Source: Acanthamoeba sp. SK_2022b
Lineage: Eukaryota; Discosea; Longamoebia; Acanthamoebidae
Reading direction: 5' to 3'
Assembly (NCBI GenBank): GCA_027943245.1
Contig: JANDJZ010000965.1
Span: 1-16,664, forward strand
DNA length: 16,664 nucleotides
Shown: piece by piece, positions 7,634 through 15,610 of the stretch
Numbering within the stretch: position 1 is the first letter of the stretch
How the letters are laid out: every line of letters begins with the position of its first letter
Program-made: the position numbers and the translations under genes
Notes under the pieces: model-generated
The model's database searches: none
Told to the model about the DNA's origin: nothing
What the model saw: the letters and a program-made list of their open reading frames with translations, nothing else

Positions 7634-8503
7634 TTACCAGCCGCCAGCGTGGAACTGCTTGATCAGCGCCCAGGCCTCGACCGGATCATCGGTATAGCGG
7701 AACAGCTGCAGGTCCTTGGGCGAGATCGTGCCTTCCTCGATCATCAGGTCGATGTTGAGCAGCCGCTTCCAGAACTCGGTGCCGAACAGGATCACGGGCA
7801 CGGAATGCGTCTTGCCGGTCTGCATGAGGGTCAGCACCTCGAACAGCTCGTCCAGCGTGCCGAAGCCGCCGGGGAAGGCCACCAGGGCCTTGGCGCGCAT
7901 CATGAAATGCATCTTGCGCAGGGCGAAGTAGTGGAACTTGAAGCTCAGGTCCGGCGAGATGAAGCGGTTGCCGTTTTGCTCGTGCGGCAGCTCGATGTTC
8001 AGGCCGATGCTGGGCGCGCCCACGTCATGGGCGCCTCGGTTGGCCGCCTCCATGATGCCGGGGCCGCCGCCGGTGCAGATGTAGAGACGCTCCTCGGGCG
8101 GCTGGTTCAGGCTGTCGGCGGCCACGATGCGCGTGAAGGCGCGGGCCTGTTCATAGCGGTGCGCATTGCGCACGGCGCGCTCGGCCAAGGCAACGCGCTG
8201 GGGATCGCCGCTGGCCTGTGCGTCGGCCAATTGCTGCTCGGCCTGCTCCAGGTCCACGAAGCGGGCGCTGCCATAGACCACGACGGTGTGCTCGATGCCG
8301 CGCTCGATCTGGGCCAGGTCCGGCTTGAGCAGCTCCAGCTGCATGCGGATGCCGCGGGTTTCGCGGCGGAACATGAATTCCGGGTCCGCGAAGGCCAGGC
8401 GATTGGAGTTCTGCTGCAATGCCATGCCGTTGTGTGCCTGGTTGTGAAGGGCCGACCAGCCGTTGGCCAGATCGGTATCGGTCAGGGGGGAAGAGATTTG
8501 CAT
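7634..8503 (-). CDS. LOG-family (TIGR00730) Rossmann-fold protein, probable nucleotide 5'-monophosphate nucleosidase
   Basis: The 289-residue protein carries both family signatures: GGGPGIMEAANRG at 145-157 and PGGFGTLDE at 211-219, with the conserved RK pair at 196-197. LOG proteins cleave the N-glycosidic bond of nucleoside monophosphates such as cytokinin ribotides or AMP, releasing ribose 5-phosphate. Many bacterial members are known only as nucleotide housekeeping enzymes. It is longer than the plant LOG enzymes, because of an N-terminal extension of about 70 residues before VVVYGSAR and an insert rich in Glu/Ala (about 85-125). The ATG at 8503 has GAGGG at 8507-8511. A terminator lies downstream, and the leader contains a hairpin with a T run. 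Confidence 0.88.
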   Translation of the reverse strand: MQISSPLTDTDLANGWSALHNQAHNGMALQQNSNRLAFADPEFMFRRETRGIRMQLELLKPDLAQIERGIEHTVVVYGSARFVDLEQAEQQLADAQASGDPQRVALAERAVRNAHRYEQARAFTRIVAADSLNQPPEERLYICTGGGPGIMEAANRGAHDVGAPSIGLNIELPHEQNGNRFISPDLSFKFHYFALRKMHFMMRAKALVAFPGGFGTLDELFEVLTLMQTGKTHSVPVILFGTEFWKRLLNIDLMIEEGTISPKDLQLFRYTDDPVEAWALIKQFHAGGW

Positions 8504-8520
8504 GAACCCTCGTACACAGG

Positions 8521-8549
8521 AAAAACCAGGGCGGCCACGCCTGTGGCCG
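8521..8549 (-). other. Terminator-like hairpin in the LOG gene leader
   Basis: A perfect 7-bp stem, CGGCCAC (8532-8538) and GTGGCCG (8543-8549) with a four-base loop, is followed on the minus strand, after six bases, by TTTTT (8525 to 8521). It lies 18 bp before the LOG start codon and about 200 bp beyond the mrpG stop. It could end readthrough from the mrp operon, or attenuate transcription of the LOG gene. A TATAGT box (minus strand, 8592 to 8587) upstream is a possible -10 element, but its -35 is poor. Nothing else is seen in 8550-8745. Confidence 0.45.
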
Positions 8550-8745
8550 TTCCATCAAATACGTTGCCAGCGCAGATGATGACTGCACTATACGCTCACA
8601 AACTCATAGCCGCGGGGCTCGCGCACCGGGTGCTTTGGCGCATTGACGCAGCCGTGGGCGAATTCGTATGCTGGACAGTTGGCAGTAGGGCTTTTGCCTG
8701 CCGCTGCCTGCCGCATCGGCGGGTATTTTCAGGCCCGATTGCGCT

Positions 8746-9132
8746 TCAGACGTCCGGGTGTTCGGCCGGCTCGTTGCGCACGACGCTGCTCAGCGGCGGC
8801 GGCACGTCCTGGCCTGCACGGCGTGCGCGGAACAGGGCTGCACGCATCAGGAAGATGGTCGTGATGGGAACGGTCACCGAGATGAACACCGCAATCAGCA
8901 GCGCATGCACGGCCAGGCTCTGGCCGCTGACGGAAAAGTAGATCCAGGTGGCATGCATGATCAGCCAGCAGCCCATGGTGGCGATGATGGAAGGCGCATG
9001 CACGCGCTCGAAATAGCTGTCCAGGCGCCACAGGCCCATGGAGCCCAGAAAGGCGATGATGGCGCCGCCCAGCGCCAGCGCAGCCACCAGGATCTGGCAC
9101 CACAGCGGCAGCGTGGTGGTTTCCGGCATCAT
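8746..9132 (-). CDS. mrpG: Mrp antiporter subunit G
   Basis: This is the last gene of the mrp operon. The 128-residue protein has three hydrophobic segments and the family phrase GSMGLWRLDSYFERVHAPSI, the usual MrpG/PhaG/MnhG signature. MrpG is a small structural subunit of the Mrp cation/proton antiporter complex. The start overlaps the mrpF stop by 4 nt and has a strong ribosome binding site (GAGGTGAT) inside mrpF. The gene opens with two ATG codons in tandem. The C-terminus is a short hydrophilic tail ending AEHPDV. No obvious terminator directly follows it. Confidence 0.9.
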   Translation of the reverse strand: MMPETTTLPLWCQILVAALALGGAIIAFLGSMGLWRLDSYFERVHAPSIIATMGCWLIMHATWIYFSVSGQSLAVHALLIAVFISVTVPITTIFLMRAALFRARRAGQDVPPPLSSVVRNEPAEHPDV

Positions 9133-9407
9133 TCGATCACCTCGCCGCGCAGCAGGAACTTGGCCATGGCCGTGGAGCCCACGCAGCCGAACAGCGCAAC
9201 CAGCAGGGCGGCCTCGAAATAGCTGGTGCTGTCATAGATGATGCCCATCAGCAGCATGGCCAGCATGCCGTTGAGGTACATGCAGTCCAGCGCCAGCACG
9301 CGATCCTGGGCGTGCGGGCCCTTGAGCAGGCGCAGCACGGCGCAGCCCATGGCGGCGACCAGCAGGCCCAGCGCGAACATCAAAGTCCAGTGGAACCAGG
9401 GCATCAT
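9129..9407 (-). CDS. mrpF: Mrp antiporter subunit F
   Basis: The 92-residue protein has three membrane segments. GPHAQDRVLALDCMYLNGM matches the conserved first cytoplasmic loop of MrpF/PhaF/MnhF, whose aspartate (in QDRVLALD) is generally conserved. It is a small subunit of the Mrp Na+/H+ antiporter complex. It overlaps mrpE and mrpG by 4 nt each, begins with tandem ATG codons, and has GGAG as ribosome binding site within the 3' end of mrpE. Confidence 0.9.
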   Translation of the reverse strand: MMPWFHWTLMFALGLLVAAMGCAVLRLLKGPHAQDRVLALDCMYLNGMLAMLLMGIIYDSTSYFEAALLVALFGCVGSTAMAKFLLRGEVIE

Positions 9408-9895
9408 TCGAAAATCTCCATCAGGGGGCGCTCGTAGGAGCGCTTGACGTGCTGGACGATCTCTTCGGGATCATCGACCTCCAGCACATGCAGCATGAGC
9501 TGGGAGCGGTCGCGCGAGATCTCGGCCCAGGCCGTGCCGGGCGTGATGCACACGATCATGGCGAGCACGGCCAGGCCGTTGGGGTCGCGCAGTTCCAGCG
9601 GGATGCGCACGAAGTTGGCCGGGTGCTTGCGCATGCCTGGAAACAGCATGAACCGCACGACGTTGAAGTTGGACACCGAGGTGTCCCAGACCACGCGCAG
9701 CCCCAGGCGCACGATGGTCAGCGGATGGCGCACGCGCACGGGCAAGGGGCGCAGGCCGCGCAGCAGCAGCGGCAGCAACAGGCCCAGCAAGGCGCCCAGC
9801 AGGATCTGGCCGCTGCTGAACGAGCGGTTGAGCAGCAGCCACAGCAGGAACAGCGCCACCGACAGCAGCGGCGCGGGCAGCAGGGTTTTCATCAT
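9404..9895 (-). CDS. mrpE: Mrp antiporter subunit E
   Basis: The 163-residue protein has two hydrophobic segments at the N-terminus (about residues 8-23 and 30-46), then a hydrophilic domain. That domain shows ELRDPNGLAVLAMIVCITPG and TAWAEISRDRSQLMLHVLEV, the conserved MrpE (MNHE) features. MrpE is a subunit of the Mrp complex and helps its assembly. It overlaps mrpD by 4 nt (ATGA), starts with two ATG codons, and has AGGAGGA as a ribosome binding site within mrpD. Confidence 0.92.
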   Translation of the reverse strand: MMKTLLPAPLLSVALFLLWLLLNRSFSSGQILLGALLGLLLPLLLRGLRPLPVRVRHPLTIVRLGLRVVWDTSVSNFNVVRFMLFPGMRKHPANFVRIPLELRDPNGLAVLAMIVCITPGTAWAEISRDRSQLMLHVLEVDDPEEIVQHVKRSYERPLMEIFE

Positions 9896-11688
9896 CGGGA
9901 ATCCTCCTTGCCGGCCGTTGGGCCTGCATCGCCTATGCCTGCGGGCATGGGCGCGCCGCTGGCCTGGGCAGCGGCGCGCGCGGCGCCTTCGGGGCCGGCT
10001 TCCAGCCGCGCCTTCTTTTCTGCCGGGCTCGGCTCCGGCTGCGTGCCCATGACGGAGCGCACATAGACATCGGGCGCCAGCAGCGCATCGGCCGCACGCT
10101 GCGTGTAGCCCATCAGCTGGCCACCCTGCACGGTGAGCGCCACGCAGCAGGCCAGCAGCACGGCGATGGGCAGGCCTTCGGCCACACGCAGCGAGGGCGA
10201 GTTCTGCTCCTCGGTCGCCCAGAAATGGCGTATGCCGGCGCGCACCAGCGACAGCAGGGCGAGCAGTCCCGTGGCGATCATCAGCGCCACCAGCACCCAG
10301 CCGGCCCAGCCGGCCTGGAAGCCGCTGGAGTTGCCCAGGCCCAGCGGGTTGAGCAGGGCAGACAGCATGGCGAACTTGCCCACAAAGCCCGAAAGCGGGG
10401 GCAGGCCGGTGACCACCAGGGTGGCCAGCATGAAGCTCAGGCCGATGAAGGCGGCCGCTGCGGGAATGGCGCGGCCGATCAGCACCTCTTCGGATTCGTC
10501 GAGGTTGAAGCCCTCTGTGGGCAGCAGTTCGGCGTTGAGGAAGGGAGCCTCGTCATCCTCATAGGGCTCGCCCGCATCGTCATCCACGCGCCAGCGGTCC
10601 ACCACGTCGGCGATCAGAAACAGGGCGCTCACGGCCAGGGTGGAGCTGGGCAGGTAGTACAGCAGCCCGGCCGTCAAGGCGTTCTGGCCAAACCCCGTGG
10701 CGGCCAGCAAGGTGCCCGAAGAGAGAACGGCCGCAAAGCCCGCGATATGCGTCAGCCGCTGCGAGCCCAGCATGCCCAGGCCGCCGAAGGCCATGGTCAG
10801 CATGCCGCCGACGATCAGCCAGGTGCTGCCGAACAGGGCGGAGGCGCCGGCCTCGGAGCTGAACAGCAGCGTCCACAGCCGCAGCACCACGTAGACGCCC
10901 ACCTTGGTCATGAGCGCGAACACGGCGCCCACGGGAGCGGTGGCTGCGCTGTAGGCCGGCACCAGCCAGAAGTTCAGCGGCCACATGGCTGCCTTGGTCA
11001 GGAAGGCAATGCCCAGGATGGCAGCGGCCGAATGCAGCAGCCCGCGGTCGTCGCTGCTGACCTGGGGGATGGCACGTGCCAGGTCGGCCATGTTCAGCGT
11101 GCCGGTCAGGCCGTAGAGCATGGACACGCCGATCAGGAACAGCGACGAGGCTGCAAGATTGATGGCGATGTAGTGCAGGCCCGCCTGGATGCGCGTCCGC
11201 CCGGAACCATGCAGGACCAGTCCATAGGAGGCCGCGAGCATGATCTCGAAGAACACGAACAGGTTGAACAGGTCCGCCGTGAGGAAGGCGCCGCTCAGGC
11301 CCATCAGCTGAAACTGGAACAGCGAGTGAAAGTGCATCCCCGCGCGGTGCCAGCGGGCGCTGGAGAAGACCAGCGAGGCCAGGGCCACCGTATAGGTCAG
11401 CACCAGCATCATGCCGGTCAGGCGGTCCAGTGCCAGCGAGATGCCGAAGGGCATGGGCCAGTTGCCCGGCATGTAGACGCCCAGGTTGACGGGCGCGCCG
11501 GCCTGGTCGGTCCACAGCATCAGCATCACGGCCACGCCCAGCCCCATCAGGGTGGATACCAGTCCAAGAGCGAATTTGAGGCGCTGGCGCTCTTCGCGCA
11601 GCAACAGCATCAGCGCTGCCGAAAGCATGGGCAGCACGATGGGCGCCAGCATCAGGTGCGGCATGAGACGGGCGGTCAGCTCGTTCAT
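9892..11688 (-). CDS. mrpD: Mrp antiporter subunit D (proton-translocating subunit)
   Basis: The 598-residue protein is related to NADH dehydrogenase subunits ND4/ND5 (Proton_antipo_M). Candidate ion-path residues are E148 (FNLFVFFEIMLAASYGL), K232 (IAFLTKAAMWPLNFW) and K262 (LMTKVGVYVVLR). An acidic loop (about residues 366-407, many D and E) lies between membrane segments. A hydrophilic Ala/Pro/Glu tail occupies about 549-598. The ATG at 11688 overlaps the mrpC stop by 4 nt and has GGAG just upstream. An in-frame open stretch reaches 12069 but is out of frame with mrpC and has no family match, so it is not taken as coding. MrpD and MrpA are the two antiporter-like subunits of the complex. 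Confidence 0.93.
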   Translation of the reverse strand: MNELTARLMPHLMLAPIVLPMLSAALMLLLREERQRLKFALGLVSTLMGLGVAVMLMLWTDQAGAPVNLGVYMPGNWPMPFGISLALDRLTGMMLVLTYTVALASLVFSSARWHRAGMHFHSLFQFQLMGLSGAFLTADLFNLFVFFEIMLAASYGLVLHGSGRTRIQAGLHYIAINLAASSLFLIGVSMLYGLTGTLNMADLARAIPQVSSDDRGLLHSAAAILGIAFLTKAAMWPLNFWLVPAYSAATAPVGAVFALMTKVGVYVVLRLWTLLFSSEAGASALFGSTWLIVGGMLTMAFGGLGMLGSQRLTHIAGFAAVLSSGTLLAATGFGQNALTAGLLYYLPSSTLAVSALFLIADVVDRWRVDDDAGEPYEDDEAPFLNAELLPTEGFNLDESEEVLIGRAIPAAAAFIGLSFMLATLVVTGLPPLSGFVGKFAMLSALLNPLGLGNSSGFQAGWAGWVLVALMIATGLLALLSLVRAGIRHFWATEEQNSPSLRVAEGLPIAVLLACCVALTVQGGQLMGYTQRAADALLAPDVYVRSVMGTQPEPSPAEKKARLEAGPEGAARAAAQASGAPMPAGIGDAGPTAGKEDSR

Positions 11689-12050
11689 GGCATCTCCTGC
11701 TCGGTGCGGGAATGGGCTCCGTCCACATGGTCGGTGCCCGTGGTGCCGCGCGAGGCCAGCAGCACCACCAGGAACAGTGCCGTCATGGCAAAGCCGATCA
11801 CGATGGCCGTGAGCACCAGCGCCTGCGGCATGGGGTCCGCATAGTGCGCAAGATCCTGCGGCACGCCGGCGCGCAGCACGGGCTCCTTGTCGATGGCCAG
11901 GCCCTGGCGGCCCATGCTGAAGATGAACAGGTTGACTGCGTAAGACAGCAGGGCCAGGCCCATGATGACCTGGTAGGTGCGTGGGCGCAGCAGCAGCCAC
12001 ACGCCCGAGCCCGTCAGTACGCCGATGGCAATGGCAAGCACGACTTCCAT
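11685..12050 (-). CDS. mrpC: Mrp antiporter subunit C
   Basis: The 121-residue protein is related to NuoK. It has three membrane segments and the hallmark DPMPQALVLTAIVIGFAMTA (about 72-91), close to the DPLPQALVLTAIVI signature of MrpC/MnhC. The hydrophilic C-terminus (RGTTGTDHVDGAHSRTEQ) is short. ATG at 12050 shares one base with the TGA of mrpA (TGATG), and GAGGAGG lies just upstream, so translation is probably coupled. The mrpD start overlaps its stop by 4 nt. Of the small subunits it is the most clearly identified. Confidence 0.93.
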   Translation of the reverse strand: MEVVLAIAIGVLTGSGVWLLLRPRTYQVIMGLALLSYAVNLFIFSMGRQGLAIDKEPVLRAGVPQDLAHYADPMPQALVLTAIVIGFAMTALFLVVLLASRGTTGTDHVDGAHSRTEQEMP

Positions 12051-14251
12051 CAGAAACCTCCTCGCGCAAGCGCTGCAGCGGTGGCCTGCTGCACGGCGGC
12101 TTCGGCCTCTTCGGCCTGTTGCTGCTGCTCCTCCAGCAGACGGGCGTGGTAGCGGTGGCTGCGCACCGATTGGTGGGCGATGGCCGTCAGAATGAGCATG
12201 GTCGCGCCGACCACCAGCGAGAACACACCGATGTCGAAGAACAGGGCGCTGGCGAGATGCACGTCGCCGACGACTGGCAGGGTCATATGGAAGGTGTGGC
12301 TGGTGAGAAAGGGATAGCCGGCCACGATGGAGCCCATGCCGGTACCCAGTGCGAACAGCAGGCCGACACCGATCCATCGGCGCGGGAAGATCGGCAGGTG
12401 GGCCTCGACCCACTGCGTGCCGGAGATGATGTACTGCATCAGCAAGGCGACCGAGAACACCAGGCCGGCCACGAAGCCGCCGCCGGGCTCGTTGTGGCCG
12501 CGCATGAAGATGTAGACGGAAACCAGGGCGGCAAACGGCAGCAGCAGCCGCACCAGCACGGCGGGCACCATCAGGTAGCCCACGGCCGTATCGCCTGCGT
12601 TGCGCGGATTGAACAGATCGGTCTGCAGGTCGCCAGGCATGTAGCGCTGCTGCTCGGGCAGGTCCAGCGTCTCGCGGGCCGGGCGAAAGCGCCTGAGCAG
12701 CGCATAGACGACCAGGGCCACGATGCCCAGCACCACGATCTCGCCGAAGGTGTCGAAGCCCCGGAAGTCCACCAGCATGACGTTGACCACATTGGTGCCG
12801 CCGCCATCGCTGAGCGCATGTTCCAGGAAGAAGGTGGAGGCCCCGTCATAGAAGGGGCGGCTCATCATGGCGAAGGCCAGCCAGGCCATGCCGCCACCTG
12901 CAACCAGCGACAGCAGCAGGTCACGCATGCGGCGCGAGCGGGCGCGCAGCTCGGCGGACAGCACGGGAATGTGCAGGCTTTTGTCGCGCTTGGGCATCCA
13001 GCGCAGGCCCAGCAGCATCAGCACCGTGGTGGCGACCTCGACGACCAGCTGGGTCAGCGCCAGGTCAGGCGCCGAGAACCACAGGAAGGTCAGGCAGGTG
13101 CACAGGCCGGCGCCGCCCAGCATGATCAGCGCCGTCAGCCGGTGGTACTTGGCCTTCCAGGCCGTACCCAGGGCGCAGAGAATGCCCACGGCCCACAGCA
13201 TCACGAAGGCGGGCGACAGCGGCAGCATGCTCCGGTCGCCCAGCTTGATGCCTTGCAGCCACAGGGGCAGAACGCCAGCCAGCACGGCGGTGCAGACCAG
13301 CCATAGCATCTGCCACTGCAGGCGCATGGTGGACAGGCGCCGGCGCGACCAGCGGCCCAGCAGGGACAGGCGGGCCAGCAGGTTCTCGAAAACACGCTGG
13401 CCGCTGAGCGTGCCCACCAGCGGCGCGGTATCCATATGGCCGGCCTGGCGCTGCCAGCGCAGCAGCATGTACAGCAGGATGCCGCCAATCAACGCCACAA
13501 GGCTCATGATCAAGGGCATGTTCCAGCCGTGCCAGATGGCCAGGCTGTACTCGGGCAGGTCGCCGCCGACCACGGGCGTGGCGGCCGCTGCGAGAAAGCT
13601 GCCCACCGCCCACGCCGGCAGCATGCCCACCACCAGGCAGGCCAGTACCAGCAGCTCGACGGGCACGCGCATCCAGTGCGGAGGCTCGTGCGGGTCGTGC
13701 GGCAGGTCGGTGGCCTTGGGGCCGAAGAAGACGTCGATGGTGAAGCGCAGCGAATAGGCCACGCTGAACATGCCCGCCACCGTGGCTGCCACCGGCAAGG
13801 CCGTGCGCACCCAGGGAGCAGCATCCAGGTAGACGGTCTCGGCGAAGAACATTTCCTTGGACAGGAAGCCGTTGAGCAGCGGCACGCCCGCCATGGCCGC
13901 ACTGGCCACGCAGGCCAGCGTGGCCGTGATGGGCATCATGTGCCGCAGGCCCGAAAGCCGGCGGATGTCACGCGTGCCGCTTTCATGGTCGACGATGCCC
14001 GCGGCCATGAACAGCGAGGCCTTGAAGGTCGCGTGGTTCATGATGTGGAACACCGCAGCCACGGCGGCCAGCTTGCTGTTCAGGCCCAGCAGCAGCGTGA
14101 TCAGGCCCAGGTGGGAAATCGTCGAATAGGCCAGCAATCCCTTGAGATCGTGCTGGAACATGGCCAGATAGCCGCCGATGAGCAGGGTTGCCGCGCCCGC
14201 TCCGCCCACCAGCCAGAACCAGGCATCGGTGTCACCCAGCACGGGCCACAT

Positions 14252-14287
<36 letters not shown>

Positions 14288-15028
14288 GGCGGAGTGCAGA
14301 TAGGCCGACACCGGCGTGGGCGCGGCCATGGCGTGCGGCAGCCAGAAGTGGAAGGGGAACTGCGCACTCTTGGTCAGCGCGCCCAGCAGGATCAGCACCA
14401 GGGCGACCAGGTACAGCTGGTGGTCACGCACCTGCTGGCCGGCGATGAGCACGTTGTCCAGGTCATAGCTGCCCACGATGTGGCCCAGCACCAGCATGCC
14501 GGCCAGCATGGCCAGGCCGCCTGTGCCCGTCACCGTCAGCGCCATGCGCGCGCCGCGGCGTGCATCCTTGCGATGGTGCCAGTATCCGATCAGAAGAAAG
14601 GAGAAGAGGCTGGTCAGCTCCCAGAAGAAGGCAATCTGGATGATGTTGCCCGACAGCACCACGCCAGCCATCGCGCCCATGAAGGCCAGAAAGAACGAGA
14701 AAAAGCGCGGCACTGGATCGGCCGGCGACATGTAGTAGCGCGCATACAGCACGACCAGCGAGCCTATGCCCAGCACCAGCATGCAGAACATCCAGGCAAA
14801 GCCGTCCATGCGGATCACCAGGTTCAGTCCCAGTGCCGGCAGCCACTCGATCTCCTGGCGCAGCACTTCCCCATCGGCGATCTGTGGAAACAGCAATGCG
14901 GTCTGTATGGCACAGCCCAATGCGATCACGCCGGCCAGAGTCGACTCCGTATTGCGCGCATTGGCGGGCAGCATTGCGGCAATCAGGCTGCCGATGAAGG
15001 GTAGGAGTATGAGGGTGATCAGGGGCAT
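12050..15028 (-). CDS. mrpA: Mrp antiporter subunit A with fused subunit B
   Basis: The 992-residue membrane protein is related to NuoL/ND5. Candidate conserved ion-path residues are E137 (FFWELTSLFSFLL), K220 (LTKSAQFPFHFWLPHA), K251 (ATMVKAGVFLLARM) and K336 (NHATFKASLF). The C-terminal part holds an MrpB-like module with VVNVMLVDFRGFDTFGEIVV and the MnhB motif RGHNEPGGG at 843-851. No separate mrpB is present. Such A-B fusions define the group 2 type of mrp operon. The complex exports Na+ (or K+, Li+) in exchange for protons, giving salt and alkali tolerance. The cytoplasmic tail (about 960-992) is Gln/Glu/Ala-rich. The start at 15028 has only a weak GGA ribosome binding site. It is the first gene of a six-gene operon. 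Confidence 0.93.
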
Positions 15029-15049
15029 GGGCGGTCCATTTTACGGGCA

Positions 15050-15090
15050 AGGTTTTTTGCTTCGCTATGAAAACCTGAGCATGTTTCAGG
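15050..15090 (-). other. Overlapping inverted repeats upstream of mrpA
   Basis: Two inverted repeats share three bases. One pairs AGGTTTT (15050-15056) with AAAACCT (15070-15076). The other pairs CCTGA (15074-15078) with TCAGG (15086-15090) and is followed on the minus strand by TTTT. They cannot form at once, so they might be alternative leader folds of the mrp transcript or remnants of the terminator zone of the gene upstream. A possible -10 box (TAAAAT) lies close to the mrpA start, but with a poor -35. No promoter is confidently found. The known Na+ riboswitch folds were not recognised. Confidence 0.3.
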
Positions 15091-15125
15091 CTATGGCCGC
15101 GCATACCCCGAGGGTCGTACGCATG

Positions 15126-15146
15126 AAAAACCCGCCGAAGCGGGTT
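15126..15146 (-). terminator. Intrinsic terminator of the ComEA-like gene
   Basis: On the minus strand, AACCCGC and GCGGGTT (15146-15140 and 15135-15129) form a perfect 7-bp stem with a TTCG tetraloop, and the T tract covers 15130-15126. It lies 21 bp after the stop of the helix-hairpin-helix gene and about 100 bp before mrpA. It should separate the two transcription units, so mrpA needs its own promoter. Confidence 0.88.
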
Positions 15147-15167
15147 GGATAGAGACAGTTCGCGTCT

Positions 15168-15569
15168 TCAGGAGGCCGAGCCGGCCTTGGCTGGAGTGGC
15201 CGGCTTTGCCGCCTGCTCCTTGGTCGGCTTGGTGCCCTGGGCCGCCGTGTCCTTGCCCCCCTTGGCCGCAGTGTCCTTGGCATCAGGCTTGGCGCTGTGG
15301 CCTTTGTAGCTGCTGCCGTTGACAGTCAGGCCTTCGCCCGAAAACTTGGTGGCGGTCGGTTCGGCCACACCCTTGACCCGTGCGATGAAGTCGGGCCAGT
15401 CCTTGAAGGGGGCGGATTTGCGTTCCTCGAGAATGCGTGCCGACATGGCCGGGCCTATGCCCTTGATGGATGTCAGTTCGGCTTCATTCGCCTTGTTGGC
15501 TTCCACAGCGGCCAAAGCCATCACGGACCACAGCAGCGCAATGAAGCCAGCCATCAATTTTCTGAACAT
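15168..15569 (-). CDS. Exported helix-hairpin-helix (ComEA-like) protein
   Basis: The 133-residue product begins with a signal peptide or membrane anchor (MFRKLMAGFIALLWSVMALA, cleavage likely near residue 21). The helix-hairpin-helix unit follows at about 25-50, NKANEAELTSIKGIGPAMSA, resembling the DNA-binding repeat of ComEA. After residue 90 there is a Lys/Ala/Pro/Thr-rich low-complexity tail. ComEA binds incoming DNA in the periplasm in competent bacteria, but short HhH proteins of this type are common in Burkholderiales and often have no proven role. ATG 15569 has a perfect AGGAGG ribosome binding site (15575-15580). An in-frame extension upstream to 15698 lacks a good site and is rejected. 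Downstream is a strong terminator. Confidence 0.82.
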   Translation of the reverse strand: MFRKLMAGFIALLWSVMALAAVEANKANEAELTSIKGIGPAMSARILEERKSAPFKDWPDFIARVKGVAEPTATKFSGEGLTVNGSSYKGHSAKPDAKDTAAKGGKDTAAQGTKPTKEQAAKPATPAKAGSAS

Positions 15570-15583
15570 ACAAACCTCCTGAT

Positions 15584-15610
15584 CCCTCAATGTTGAGGGC
15601 CGCAACATTG
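15584..15610. repeat. Two overlapping inverted repeats in the ComEA-like gene leader
   Basis: Palindrome one: CCCTCAA (15584-15590) and TTGAGGG (15593-15599), separated by TG. Palindrome two: CAATGTTG (15588-15595) and CAACATTG (15603-15610), separated by seven bases. They share eight bases and are mutually exclusive as hairpins. The first ends four bases before the AGGAGG site on the minus strand. They may be an operator or a translation-control leader, but no known consensus was recognised. Confidence 0.5.

Noticed and set aside
11689..12069. An N-terminal extension of mrpD to 12069
   Set aside because: It overlaps mrpC in another frame, lacks hydrophobic segments of MrpD, and the ATG at 11688 has the coupled ATGA junction with a ribosome binding site.
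13436..15004. A 522-residue plus-strand open frame opposite mrpA
   Set aside because: It is His/Gln/Gly-rich, antisense to conserved membrane segments, and shows no start signal or motif. The same applies to the long plus-strand frames at 10225-11844 and 11981-13306.
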